From Miscanthus floridulus (Eukaryota > Streptophyta > Magnoliopsida > Poales > Poaceae): a stretch of DNA of 64,000 nucleotides. Under the pieces are notes generated by a model. It worked only from the letters and a program-made list of their open reading frames with translations, was not told the DNA's origin and did not search any database. This document shows, piece after piece, positions 46,687 to 57,780 of this stretch. The stretch lies in the NCBI RefSeq assembly GCF_019320115.1, contig NC_089591.1:19384502-19448501 (forward strand). The letters run 5' to 3'. The position numbers were made by a program, and so were the translations under genes. Positions within the stretch are counted from its first letter, which is position 1, and every line of letters starts with the position of its first letter.

Positions 46687-47711
46687 CTAGAAAGTAGCGG
46701 CAGCGGCGTCGTTCCAGGTGAAGCCGTCCTTCTTGAGCAACGCCGTAAGTGGGGCCGCGATGGCACCATAGTCGTGGACGAACTTGCGGTAATAGCCCGC
46801 AAGGCCCAAGAACCCCCGTACTATGCGAGCCGAACGGGGTTGGGGCCAGTCGGAGACCGCCTGCACCTTGGCGGGATCCATGGCGACACCGGCGTCGGAG
46901 ATGACATGCCCCAGGTAGGCAATGGAGCGCTCGCCGAAAGCGCATTTGGAGCGCTTGATGAAAAGTCAGTGCTGCTGCAGGACGACGAAGACGCCCCGCA
47001 GATGGCGCAGGTGATCGGCCCACGATGCACTGTAGATCAAAATGTCATAAAAAATACCAGTACGAAGCGCCGAAGGAAGGGCCGCAGCACGTCGTTCATC
47101 AGAGCCTGGAATGTTGTCGGGGCATTGCACAACCCGAACGGCATGACCAGGAACTCGTATAGGCCATCATGGGTGCGGAATGCCGTCTTGGCGATGTCGT
47201 CGACGCGCATGCGGACCTGATGATAGCCTGAGCGAAGGTCGAGCTTGGTAAAGAACTTGGCGGCGTGAAGCTCGTCTAGCAGCTCGTCGATGACGGGAAT
47301 GGGGAAGGCGTCCTTGACGGTGATGGCGTTCAGAGCACGGTAGTCGACGCAGAACCGCCACGAACCGTCAACTTTCTTGACGAGGAGGATGGGCAAAGAG
47401 AACACCGAAGAGCTCCGACGAATGAGGCCTTGGTGCAGCATCGCGGCGCACTGGCGTTCCAGCTCATCCTTGTGTGTCGTCGGGTAGCGGTAGGGGCGCA
47501 CCGTGACCGACTGCGAACCCGGGACAAGAGTGATGCTGTGGTCCCGGGATCGGATCGGCGGTAGGCCGTGCGGCTCGACGAAGATGTCGTCGAAGGACGC
47601 GAGCAGCTCGGCCAGCAGAGTCATTGTGGCAGTGGTGGTGCGGACGGCGGGCGCCTCAGGCCCGGGAACCCCCTGCCAGCAGATGGACTGGCCCTGCCGC
47701 TGGAACGTCAT
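46687..47711 (-). pseudogene. Reina reverse transcriptase
   Basis: 47037-47711 carries [34 protein letters not shown] and VMPFGLCNAPTTFQ. The frame breaks at the catalytic D-D-I-L-I-Y-S motif near 47025-47048, where an extra base puts a TGA in frame. The thumb continues at 46687-46881 ([24 protein letters not shown]). Confidence 0.8.
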
Positions 47712-47759
47712 GGTTCGGGCGCCAAAATCCCACAGGACAGGGCCCAGCGTCGCCAGCCA

Positions 47760-48275
47760 CTATGTGCCCAACACCATGTCGTAACCTGCAAGCGGCATGA
47801 TAAAAAGATCGGCGTGGAAGAGGTCGTCGTGGATGGTGATCGCGGCCTGGCGGATGACGCCGACGCAAGACACACGTTCGTCGTTCGCCACTGTAGCCGT
47901 GAGGCGAGGACGGCGTTGGAGGGGTAGACCGGTGCGCTGCGCCGCGGACTCGGAGATGAAATTGTGAGTAGACCCCGAGTCCAAAAGCGCGATGAGTGAG
48001 GTACCGCCGAGGTCAACGCCGAGCTGCATGGTGTCGGTGAAGCGGACGCCCGCGATGGCGTGAAGGGAGAAGAGGGGCGACTCCTCAGCGGCCGCCAGTT
48101 CGGAGGATTCCGGCAGATCCTCCGTGTCCTCCACGGCGCCATCTAGTAAAAATAGGCGTTTGCAGACGCGGTTGTGACCGCGAACGAATTTCTCGTTGCA
48201 GTTGTAGCAGAGGCCCAGCCGGCGGCGCTCTTCCTGTTCGGCTGTGGAGAGACGCTTGATCGGTCGGCCCTCCAT
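47760..48275 (-). pseudogene. Reina zinc knuckle and aspartic protease
   Basis: CYNCNEKFVRGHNRVC (an atypical C-x2-C-x7-H-x3-C knuckle) followed by the protease active site ALLDSGSTHNFIS and the flap-side AGYDMVLGT at the end. D-S-G is intact. Confidence 0.75.
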
Positions 48276-48560
48276 GGTGACGGTGTTTGGGGCAGGATGA
48301 TTGGCCCCCGGTGGTGCAGGCAGCGCCAGGCGATGCGGAGGCGCGGGCAGCAGTCCCCTTGTCGCTGCTCGCAGGGCTGGCGCCGCGTACTGCTCCTATA
48401 ACTCCAGCTTGCGGGCGAGGCTCATAGCGCCGGCAAGGGTTTGCGGATTGTGGACCTCGACGTCGAGGCTGAGCGGCGGCTGAAGGCCCCCGGTGAAGAG
48501 CTGGACGCGCTGGTCCTCATCGAGGCACCCAGCACGGGGGAGGAGCGCTTGGAAGCGGTC

Positions 48561-49043
48561 CTAGTAGTCCGCGACGGTGCCCGTGTGCTTGCATGAAGCC
48601 AATTCGTGGAGGGGGTTGGAGCGCAGCGGTGGCCCGTAGCGGAGATGGAGAAGGTCCTTGAAGCGGCGCCACGAGGGAATGCCCTCGTCTTCCTGGACCT
48701 GGATGTACCACATCTGGGTGCCCTCTTCCAGGTTGTAGGAAGCCATCCACACCTCTTCCTCCATGATCCGCTGCTGGTGGAAGTAGGACTCGCACCGGTT
48801 GATGAAGATCAGCGGATCAGACTTGCCATCATAGCGTGGAAAGTCGAGCTTCTGGAACCGCGTCGGCCGATCCTGATGGTGTTCGCCTGTCCCGGCCTTG
48901 GAGGATGACGACCACGAGGAACGCTCCTCGCTCAGGCGCTTGATCGCCTGGGTATTGGACTCGACTGAGGTCTGGAGCGTCGTTAGGGTGGCGGCTAACG
49001 CGTCCAGGGTGGCCTGAAGGGCGGCGTTGGGCTGCTCTCCCAT
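48561..49043 (-). pseudogene. Reina gag
   Basis: ATG at 49043 (MGEQPNAAL). A short coiled coil (LAATLTTLQTSVESNTQAIK) then the gag core KLDFPRYDGKSDPLIFINRC, MASYNLEEGTQMWYIQVQED and FKDLLHLRYGPP. Stop at 48561 before the knuckle. The frame is open upstream into the LTR, so the ATG choice is tentative. Confidence 0.7.
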
Positions 49044-49156
49044 GACGTCGGCTGGAGGTGGTGCTGGATGGGTGGAGACAGTGGGGCGCGGTGGGGAAGG
49101 CTGGGGGGAGTGAGTGCGAATCGACGGCGGCGGTGGCGAGCCGGAGGAGAACCCGG

Positions 49157-49171
49157 ACCGCGATACCAGGT
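49157..49171 (-). promoter_or_regulatory. Primer-binding site of the Reina element
   Basis: Minus reads CCTGGTATCGCGGTCC next to the LTR, a variant of the tRNA-Met site TGGTATCAGAGC. Confidence 0.65.
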
Positions 49172-49551
49172 TGTCAAGGGCGTCAGCGCCTAGGGACGCC
49201 GCACCGTGACTACGTAACTCGTAGTCGCGCTCCAGGCTCACCGCGAGGTTTTACCCCTCCGCAGGTGGCTTGTTTAGATTAGGGAAAGGATAGATTAGAT
49301 GGGTAATGACTTGCTTGCCTTCTTCATTGTCCACGTACATGGCTAAATAGGCCTTGAGCCTAACAACTAGGAGCTAATTACTCCTCAATCTTAGGAACTA
49401 ATTTGATCTCTCTTTCTATTCCTAGCCGCTGATTGAAACAGCCTGCTCCGCATGGCCTGAGGCCGACGGCTGTGAGCCAGTCGCGCGTTCAGTAGCGCGA
49501 CGGACGTCTCGGGCACGCCGTTTCCTAGAATAGGGGCGGCCCCACATGACA
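49172..49551 (-). repeat. 5' LTR of the Reina element
   Basis: Pairs with 44420-44799; same length. Differences cluster at CGG-ACTACG / CGC-ACCGTG and a few CpG transitions. Confidence 0.9.
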
Positions 49552-50777
49552 ACGCCGGGTATTCATCTAGTACCCATACAAGTAAACATCCACCCTTGCT
49601 TCTGTCTCCTGCCACTCCTATCTTAATTACTGTCACTAACTCCAGTGTATTTTAACTACTCTTTGCAGCTAAGGTATTAAATGCGGATGAAAGTGCACTA
49701 ATGAATGGTGTGTCCCCTTTCTATTATCTTTTGTTGCTGAAAGAGTTTTCTTAACTGGATATTCTGAATGTTTACAGATATTTTTCTATCTGAGCTGCAC
49801 AAACAATAATTGTTGAAGAGTATTAATGGCATCCATTCATAATTAATGTACTATATTTTTCCTCTAAAAATGACCATTTATTTTCACTCAACTCAAAGCT
49901 AGTTCAAATGGGCCAGCCAAAAGCAAGATTAAGAAGAATGAAAATATAATAGAACATATGCATCTGTTATTCATGTAAAATGTGTCATCTGAATTAACTG
50001 AAACAACACTTCAGATTAGTTATCAGTGATAAACCAGATGATCTCATTTACATCGCAGTCATATTACCATTTACTCTTTTTATGTGTTACATAGTTCAAA
50101 CTGGCCTGGAAATACCCTGTCTGCGTTTTGTTATAAATCTGTTATGTACAAGTAAAACCTTTATAAATTCACAGTTACCTCTTTAAAATTTATACCAGAG
50201 TGGCACCCATATTGTTATGCTCCGGATGTTGTGTATTCATCTACTCTTAAAGAGGCGAGTTGGGAGGTTGAGAAGTTGGTTTTACAGGTTACTCCTTCTA
50301 TGGTAGCACTTGTATCCTTTTCAGGTGAACCTTTCATTGATTGACATTCACCTATTGGTTATTCTGGTTTCAAGTCATTCGTTTCATGACAAATTAATTT
50401 TGTATACTGTAGGAGATACACAACATTTTGCTTGCTCTGGTACCATTGTTGAGTTATCAGATGGTATTATCTTAATTGTGACAGTTGTAAACTTGTTGAA
50501 ACATCAAGATGCAGATGTACTTGCTGAGAAGCTTAAGGTTGGTCCATCCTTGTATTCTTTTTGGGTAATGCCTTTCTGTATTGGTGAAGTTTGGGTAATG
50601 CCTTTTTACAAAAACTAATTTTTGCCCTTTTTTCTCCTCTGTAGATCAATGTGTATTTGCAAAATGATGAAGTTACCAACGGTGATCTGTTGATCTATGA
50701 TTTTTATCACAACATTTGTTTGATTAAAACTAAAATTGTGAGGCCTCTCCGTCGTCCAGAAAACTGCAAAATGATGT

Positions 50778-53341
50778 AGTTCAAGTGGACGGGTAACCTT
50801 TCCCCAAGCCACAAGACAGTGTCCTCCACGAGCATCTTTGCGGCCCCTCCAAAGAAAACTTCTCCGCAGTTTGTCCACAGCTTTCATTGCCCATGGTGGG
50901 AAATCAACTGCCATTGCCAAATAAATAAGCATGGCTGTGAGGACAAACTGCACCTGAATCCTTCGTCCTGCCCATGTCATGAGGTCTGCTTTCCATCCCA
51001 GAAGCCGATCAGCTATTCTATCTATAGTAGCTTGGATTTGTTCCTTAGTTAACTTCTTGAGAGAGAGAGGCAACCCCAAATATTTGCAGGGAAAATCCAT
51101 GAGCGCATAGGGGAGAAGTTCCTGTACCAAGGCCAGTTCTGTATGCCCACACCTGATTGGTAACACATTGCTTTTCTGCAAATTGGTTTTGAGACCTGAA
51201 GCATCACCAAAAAGTCGGAGGATGTTCATTATGACAGCAATATCCGTTGCCTCCGGCCGGAGAAAAAGAACCACATCATCGGCATAGAGAGATATACGAT
51301 GTTGAAGAGCACGAGATGATAGTGGCTGCAACAAAACATCAGCGGCTGCCTTGGCTACCATATGTCCCAACACATCCATAACAAGAATAAAAAGCATGGG
51401 TGATAACGGGTCACCTTGCCTTAGTCCTCTCCGGTGAGAAATACGCTCCCCAGGGATCCCATTCAAAATTACTTGAGTAGAAGAGGAGGAGAGTAACCCG
51501 CTGATTATGTCCCTCCAGATTTGGCCAAAGCCTAAGTGCTGCAGAACCTCAAGCAAAAAGGGCCAAGAAACTGAATCAAAGGCCTTTGAGATGTCTAATT
51601 TTAGAAGGATTCTGGGCTGCTTTTGTTGATTGAGAAATCTTGCCGTTTGCTGAATTAGCATGAAGTTGTCCTGTATGAAACGCCCTTTCATAAAAGCACT
51701 TTGATTGGGAGACACCATCTGCTGCAGCCGACATGCAAGTCGATTCGCCAACATTTTAGTGATCAACTTAGCAAAACTATGTACCAAGCTGATAGGCCGA
51801 AAGTCTTGTGGTTGCTCAGCTTCCTCCTTTTTAGGTAGAAGAGTGATGTAAGCTGCATTAAGTACCTCAAAACCAGCAAATCTCCTACTCCATACAGCAG
51901 AAACTGCAGCCATAATATCTTTCTTTATAACCGGCCAGCAAGCCTTGTAAAATCTGCCAGTAAAACCATCTGGACCGGGCGCTTTGTCCGGAGGCAGTTG
52001 CTTGATTGTTTTCCACACCTCTTCTTCAGTAAAAGGGAGCTCAAGATCAGCCAAATCATGGGAGAGGATCCCAAGCGCATCAAGGTTGATAGTACGCGCT
52101 CTGTCCAGGCTTGTCCCAAGCAAGCCCTCATAGAATTCATCTAACAATCTTGCTTTGTCTTCATGTTTGGTGTAGATCTGGTCACCTGAAACCAGCTTGC
52201 CTATGAAGTTCTTCCTCTTGCGGTGACGGGCATGGAGTTGGAAAAACTTTGTGTTGGCGTCCCCATCACGTACCCAATCAATTCTTGAGCGAAGACGGGC
52301 AATTGTCCGCTTGAGGGATGCAAGAGCAAGGCAATGCTTCTTAAGATTATTTTTCAGCCAGTCTTCTCTTGGTGAGAGGGTGCGACTGTCCTGGGCGATC
52401 TCCAGCTGATGGAGGATTTCACAGGCAAGGGCTAGCTGAGAATTAACGTGACCCACTGATTTATCACTCCAACTCTGTAAAGCTTTAGTGGCAGCTTTGA
52501 ACTTGAGGTTCAAGGTGGAGAAAGGACAAGGACCAGCCGGCACTGAGGCCCAAGCAGCTGCTATAGTTTCCTGAAAACCCTCAAGCTTAGGCCAAAAAGC
52601 TTCAAAATGAAAGCGTCTGCGACCTGATTTATTATCCTGAAGTCCAAGCAAAAGAGGGCAATGGTCTGAGTCCTCCGAAGCCATGCTTTGCAGCAGACAG
52701 TTTGGGAAAAGATCCTCCCAGTCCACTGAACAAAACACCCTGTCCAGCTTTACCAAAGTAGGATTATTTTGCTGGTTTGACCATGTATACTTCCGACCAT
52801 GTAGAGGAATTTCCTTGATAGCAAGATCATTAATTAAACGTCTGAAACGACCCATCATTGCTCGGTTATAGTTATCATTATTCTTGTCTTCCTCTTTGTA
52901 AATCAAGTTAAAATCGCCAACAAGAACCCATGGATCAGGACAGCCCCCTCTGATATCTCTCAGCTCCTGTAGAAACTGGATTTTCTCATCCATGCCCTGA
53001 GGACCATACACACAGGTTAACCACCAGGAAACACCATTAACCGGGCATAGTTGAACAGTTACGCTGTTGTTATTCACATGGCAGGCCCCTGCAGTACCAA
53101 GATGACGACGCCAAGCAACAAGAATACCACCGCTAGCACCTACAGAGGGGAGCTCAGCAAACTCTGAGAAATCAGTCCCCAGAGCAGACAGGATCACTCG
53201 CCTGGCTGACGTAGAGATTTTTGTTTCCTGGATGCACACAATATCTGACCGGGAAGCTTCCACAAGAGTGCGGAGAGAATCTTGCCTTGCTGTAGAATTG
53301 AGGGCCCTTACATTCCAAATTAAAATTTTAGCTGGATCCAT
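50778..53341 (-). pseudogene. LINE ORF2: endonuclease and reverse transcriptase, 3'-truncated
   Basis: Open from ATG 53341 for about 850 codons. Apurinic-type endonuclease: ILIWNVRALN, CIQETKIS, LVGDFNLIYK, SDHCPLLLG (catalytic Asn, Glu, Asp/Asn, Ser-Asp-His present). RT: PGPDGFTGRFYKACW, FRPISLVHSFAKLITKMLA, NQSAFMKGRFIQDN, LKLDISKAFDSVSW, GLRQGDPLSPMLF, SLYADDVVLFL (YADD catalytic). It stops around GGHCLVAWGKVTRPLEL, where the zinc-knuckle C-terminus and often an RNase H domain should follow. No internal stop, so the insertion may be young. Confidence 0.85.
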
Positions 53342-53385
53342 TACAAGATTGTGAAAAAACGACCAAGAGCACAGACCAGAGCAGC

Positions 53386-54235
53386 TTATGTGGCTACTAC
53401 ATCTTCACCAACTTGATCATCATCCTCACAGAACTCGGGGATGGACCAGTTGAACAGGGCAGCCAAACCAATCAGATGGATGTCAGGAAGTGGGTTTTCA
53501 AAAAGCTTACAATACTCCTCTTCAGCCTGCTGACAGACACCATTCTGCTCACTAATGATTTCCAGCGAGCGCATAACCTTCTTTTTCGACCGCCTTGCCC
53601 AGTCCACCGGTTGGAACTCAGCCACTGCCCCCGCAAGACGTCGACTACGCCGTGGAGTCTCACCAGGTGGCAGAGCTTTTGCGCAACGTTTGCTGATGGT
53701 GGGGACTGGCAGCAGGCCTGCTGTCCGACGGGAGAGCTTGCTGATGAAGGTGTCATGGCTGGGGACGGAGCCGGAGCTGCCACATCCCCCGCCGGTATAC
53801 ACGGAGATTTGGGGGAGACCTCGGCCTCCAGCTCTATCGTCGGCGCCAACGTGGAGCTCTCTGGAAGAGCAGCCCCGCGCGGGCGAGAGCGGCGACGCGA
53901 GTAGACTTGTAGCAGGTTCGCAGAGCGTTTGCCCAAACCCGGAGGCGAACCCAGAGACCTGAACTCTGGTGGGGGAGAGGTCCATGGGGAGGCAAGAGCA
54001 GCCGGCGACCTTGGGGGATTTTCTTCAGTGGCCAAGCCTGAGGTGGGGTGCGGCGGTAACCATGGTGAGGCCGGCAAGACTAGGGGATTCCCCTCCGTTG
54101 CCTCACCATGGCCCATGACGAAGTTGTCAGCGATTGGGCCTTGCGCCTCATCAGGTCCAGGACCAGCCCCTTCCATCAGCCCAGGAGGAGCAGCAGTCAC
54201 AAAAGAGTTTCTTTTCAGCACAAGCTTGTTCAAGA
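53386..54235 (-). pseudogene. LINE ORF1, C-terminal half
   Basis: A Pro/Ala/Ser-rich stretch then a typical ORF1 end (YCKLFENPLPDIHLIG, LFNWSIPEF) closing with VVAT and TAG at 53386, 45 bases before ORF2. The text is split over two overlapping frames, so one shift is present around 53500-53900. ORF1 proteins of plant LINEs bind RNA. Confidence 0.55.
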
Positions 54236-54770
54236 CTCTCCTATCTCAAAATCTCAGCCAAGAGAACTTGCTTCAGTGATAAAGATTGGAGGAATTTACT
54301 GCCCTATCTTTGATGAGCATCTCTCTGTTCGGGCTTCCCATACTATTGGTCGTGCTACTAGTTTTATTGTTAACTGATGTTCTAGTTCCGGTGTTCATCA
54401 AATCCAGAAGGTTTCTATTGATGAACCTAGGCATCCTGCAAACAGTTCCAGAAGCATTCCAGCTCAAGCTAACGTGGGTCTGACTTCCCAAGGTGATCGC
54501 CTCATTCCACCCCCAGACACTTGTTCCCGCCGCTACTTCAGGTGCTTAAGTCCTAGACACCTTGTCAGAGACTGCCTAAGTAAAATTCGTTGCTTGTTCT
54601 GCCACAATTACGGTCACAAGGCCAAATAATGTGCTAAAAGGCGTGAGGCATTTAATCTCAAATGGGTTCAAAGGACTAGTAAGCCTTTTCTAATTGTTGT
54701 GCCAAGTAATACAGTGGCTGAGCCGGTTATTCAATTTGCACTTAGACCCAATCTCAAATGGGCACCACAC
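54236..54770 (+). pseudogene. LINE ORF1 zinc-knuckle part, inverted segment
   Basis: Plus strand reads CFRCLSPRHLVRDC then IRCLFCHNYGHKAK before a TAA replacing the residue ahead of the last Cys, i.e. two CCHC knuckles of a plant LINE ORF1. It lies head-on to the rest of the LINE. A TGA at 54375 and the TAA at 54627 break it. Confidence 0.6.
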
Positions 54771-54789
54771 CCTAATCCGCGCAGTACGT

Positions 54790-55920
54790 AGCGAACTCCA
54801 CTTAAGTGAATTCGCTACCGCGATCAGTCCGCAGCACGCGCAGCTTCTTGCCGCTCTCCGCCTCCGCACGTGCCTTGAACTTCTTGACCGCTTCCGCTGC
54901 CTCGGTCTTGCTGGTCAGAAGCTGCAGCCACATGAACCGGCTGCAGTCATCCACCAGCAGGATGAAGTACTTGCGCCCGCCGTGCGTCGCCGGCGTGATC
55001 GGCCCGCAGAGGTCACCATGGACCAGCTCGAGGGCCTCTGTCATGCGGTACTTCGTATGCCATGCAGCCAAGCAGATGGGCTGCTCCACCTTTAAATCGA
55101 GCAGGTACAGCAGTTCCGGGACCTCTTCACCTTGGCAAGAAGGCGCTGCTCCCGGTCTCTGATCCTAAGGACATCGTCCTTGATCAGTACCTCGCTGCCG
55201 CGCTCATCCAGCTAGCCAATGCTGACGATGCTTGAACGCAGCTGCGGGATTTAATATACATCCGTCAGGACGCAGTGTTTGCCATTCTGGCACCTGAAGA
55301 TGATGGTGCCGCGCCATCGGATCGCCACCCTTGAACCGTCACCGAACTTCACCGTGCTGGTCACGTTGCGGTCGAGCTCAGAGAAGGCTGCCTTGGAGCC
55401 CGTCATGTGGTTGCTAGCGCCGGAGTCCAGGTACCACCGCTGCTCCTGCTCGCCGCCCACACATCCGAGGTGGACTTGGGCGCACGGTTCGTTGAGGTTA
55501 ACAGCCTTCAGAGCCTTGCCGTGCCCTTCCACCGCCATCACCTCTCCCTTCACCTTGGCCTCAACGTCGTGCAGTGCACAGAATGTCGCCATCAGGAGAG
55601 TGGCCTCATAATCCTCATCAGTCTGCGTTAAATGAGCCTCAGCCTTCTTCTCCTTCTTGGGATTTGAGCACTCCTTTGCCCAATGGCCCTTCTTCCCACA
55701 GCGTCGGCAGGCGTTGGAGTCAACCTTCTTCTTCTCCGAAGAAGCCTTGCCGCGGCACTTGCCATCACCACCGCGGCTGGAGGAGGCTTCCCCGGACTTT
55801 TTCTCTTTTATCCGAGCAGCCCACTCCTCTATCAGCAGCAACTTGCCGCTGACCATTGTTGTTGTGGCCTGCTCCATGCGCTCGTCCACCACCCGCAGAC
55901 GGTCTGTCACATTCTCCAAG
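54790..55920 (-). pseudogene. Ty1/copia gag-protease-integrase fragment with internal deletion
   Basis: Minus: gag end (MVSGKLLLIEEWAARIKEK), zinc knuckle CRRCGKKGHWAKEC, protease RWYLDSGASNHMTGSKAAF (D-S-G-A intact), a stop near 55255, then VEQPICLAAW joined directly to KYRMTEALELVHGDLCGPIT and the integrase YFILLVDDCSRFMWL and VLRTDRGSEF. The zinc-binding start of integrase is deleted at about 55060. It ends at 54800 within integrase. Confidence 0.75.
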
Positions 55921-56400
55921 TGAACCTCCAAGTGAGTGAATCGCCACAACGAGGACTAGCTTGCCGGCAAGCAAGTGAACCTCGGTAAAAAATCATTGTG
56001 TTCATCATTGATTCCGAGGTGATTGGTCATCATTGTTATTCATCTTCGTGATTGATTGGTTCATTCATCTACACGGCGGTATAACCCTCTTGATCACTCT
56101 ATTTACTTTACCGCAAACTAGTTGACAAGCTCTTTAGTGTAGCTAGTTGTGAGAGCTTGCATGCTTGGTCGGTGTGGCTCTTTAGTTAGCCTTTAAGAGC
56201 ACACTAACATAGGGTAGTGTCATTGCTTTTGTGTGAATTGACACTATCTAAACTAGAATTGTGGTAGGTGGCTTGCATTTTGAGTAGGCTAGCGCAACAC
56301 TCGCTTCGCCTCATAATTGTCTAACCATTTGGTTAAGTGTTGTTGTAGAAATTTTTATTAGGCTATTCACCCCCCCTCTAGCCATTAGGACCTTTCAACA
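55921..56400 (-). repeat. SIRE/Maximus-type copia LTR, 5' portion
   Basis: On minus it starts TGTTGAAAGGTCCTAATGG and AGGGGGGGTGAATAGCC, the familiar beginning of grass SIRE LTRs, and includes TTTTTTACCGAGGTT and GGCGATTCACTCACTTGG-like text. Cut at 55920 by copia gag of another family. Inserted in a Mutator-like gene at 56400. Confidence 0.6.
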
Positions 56401-57000
56401 TGTAGCAGGTAGGCTTAAAACTAAGAGACATAAAGGTGACACTACGAAGAAGAAAAAGAAAGGGCCAGCACTGATGTCCTATTTGCTAGGACTATGGGCA
56501 TCGTTAGCACAATTGCAAGCAAGGACACCTAGATGACATTGAAGTTATGAAGGTCGTGAGGTAAGAAATGTGTCTATGTTGTGCCTTATCAAATAGTTGT
56601 AAACAACCTTCTAACTAATCTCTTATTGCTCAATGTAGAGGACCATGAAAGAAGAAGGGAAAGATTACAAAGTCAGCTCAAAGTTCTATTATGCCTTTAG
56701 AGGATGAAGTACCAGCACCATCTATGTTTTTTTCACCTAGGTAATGCAATCTTTGCCATGTTCATATCTCTACTCTGAACATACTACTCGTGATGATTTC
56801 TAATTACATTCTTTAATAGCATAGTTAAATCTTGGGAACTACAACTAAGAAGTCTCCAATTAAGAAGACAACAACTAAGAAGAAGAAAAAAAGGCTTAAT
56901 CTACATCTGGACCTTCAAAGAGTTCAAACTAGTAGAGTTGATTAGTTCTAAATTTTGTATTTGATTGAATGAAACATGGTTTCCAATTTAATTACCTTAC
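56401..57000 (+). pseudogene. Mutator-like (MULE) transposase 3' end
   Basis: GRLKTKRHKGDTTKKKKK is followed, after a one-base shift, by a zinc-knuckle remnant C-P-I-C..D-Y-G-H-R..H-N-C-K and HLDDIE, as in the C-terminus of plant MULE transposases. After an intron ending TTGCTCAATGTAG (56638) comes GKITKSAQSSIMPLEDEVPA, and after another intron TTTKKSPIKKTTTKKKKK. Decayed; the transposase core is not in the window. Confidence 0.5.
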
Positions 57001-57780
57001 CCCTCTCTAACCGTAGCCAAAGCATGGAGATTACAAGCCAGAAAAACAAGACACATGGTAACATCAACTCTAGAGCATCAAAAAGGTAAGATGTTACATT
57101 TCATATGGTACTTTCTTCCTGATCTTGTTACATCCAACGTCAACTTCGATACATCTACATGTGCAGGTCAAGAAGAGGATCTAATCAGCCTGAGCCAATT
57201 TCCATCAAACTTCATTCTCCAATCAAAGAGAAGGCCAAAGGAGAAACAAACAACTTGCTTCAAAGCCAAAAAAATACTATGCTGGCATTTGACAGGCTTG
57301 CAATGGGCACTAGGAATTAAACAACTGACCTTGCTAGTCTGCAAAGAGCACAAGAAGCAAAAAAAAAGGTTGAGCTTGTGATTCTGTATGTAGATGGAGC
57401 TCTATGAACTATAATGTAGTGCAACTCATGTATGTAGAACAATGCAAACTTGAACTCATGTGTGTTATGAATCTGGTAATGTATGGAGATCTCTAATATA
57501 TGCATATATGGTGCGGACCTATTGTATGGATTTGTTAAGCTAATGTGGGTGTGCAAGTTGTGGTTCCTCTTTTTTTTCTTTAAGTATGCTGATATTGTGA
57601 TGAAATTTGTGAAGCCTGTGCATGAAACTAGGTGTACCTACTCTTACTTATAATTTAAAAATTATTGATTACTTATTTGCAATCTTTAATTATGAGAGCC
57701 TTATGTTTTAGTTCATAGGTATATTTGCGATATTTATGCTTTCTTTATTTGACAACCTATCCATTTATTCTTTTTCTAAG
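57001..57780. other. No gene seen
   Basis: AT-rich. A 108-codon plus frame at 57055-57381 has no recognisable domain and is Lys/Gln-rich without codon bias; it may continue the MULE tail. Nothing else supported. Confidence 0.3.

Larger units (their letters stand above)
44420..49551 (-). mobile_element. Reina-lineage chromovirus (Ty3), near-complete
   Basis: Two 380-bp LTRs (TGTCAAGGGCG..CACATGACA) about 2% different by eye, flanked by ACGCG / ACGCC (a 5-bp duplication with one change). Short LTRs, a 5.1-kb total length and a chromodomain fit the Reina clade. Minus-strand order: gag, protease, RT, RNase H, integrase, chromodomain. Frameshifts and stops inactivate it. Confidence 0.88.
44404..49570 (+). 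mobile_element. Helitron 3' terminus, split by a Reina element
   Basis: 44404-44419 reads CCCGCGGCAACACGCG and 49552-49570 reads ACGCCGGGTATTCATCTAG, then T. Removing the Reina element and one target copy gives a CCCGCG..CGCGGG hairpin followed 8-9 bases later by CTAG|T, the standard Helitron 3' end (hairpin plus CTRR, inserted before T). The hairpin and CTAG wording matches grass Helitrons. Coding content of the Helitron is not visible. Confidence 0.6.
41177..50777 (+). pseudogene. Trypsin-like (protease Do-like) family gene, 3'-truncated
   Basis: Exons joined by GT-AG introns: 5'-UTR to 41576; 42799-42897 (ATG 42805); 43006-43201; 49669-49707; 50199-50324; 50413-50537; 50645-~50740. Every junction keeps frame. 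N-terminal part is basic (RQQRRKLKE) with RPQNVDPVIM and IGYAQRIP; the later exons give VTPSMVALVSFS, TQHFACSGTIVELSDG and LLIYDFYHNICLIKTK. This resembles the start of the degenerate trypsin/Do-like domain of a family expanded in grasses. The catalytic Ser half is missing: coding runs into LINE sequence and a TAG. Family call is from memory of motifs; the exon model is seen directly. Confidence 0.5.
50741..54770 (-). mobile_element. LINE (L1-type) with inverted 5' segment, no poly(A) end
   Basis: Minus strand carries ORF2 (to 53341) and the C-terminal part of ORF1 (to about 54235). From about 54235 to 54770 the plus strand carries the ORF1 zinc-knuckle part. That arrangement, upstream segment inverted relative to the rest, is what twin priming yields. 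The left end stops inside ORF2 with no 3' UTR or poly(A), so a later deletion or rearrangement removed the LINE 3' end. Confidence 0.7.

Noticed and set aside
53413..53962. Plus-strand frames of 135-163 codons
   Set aside because: Antisense of LINE ORF1.
54286..54483. 65-codon hydrophobic plus frame resembling a membrane peptide
   Set aside because: Wrong frame of the LINE ORF1 segment; no independent support.
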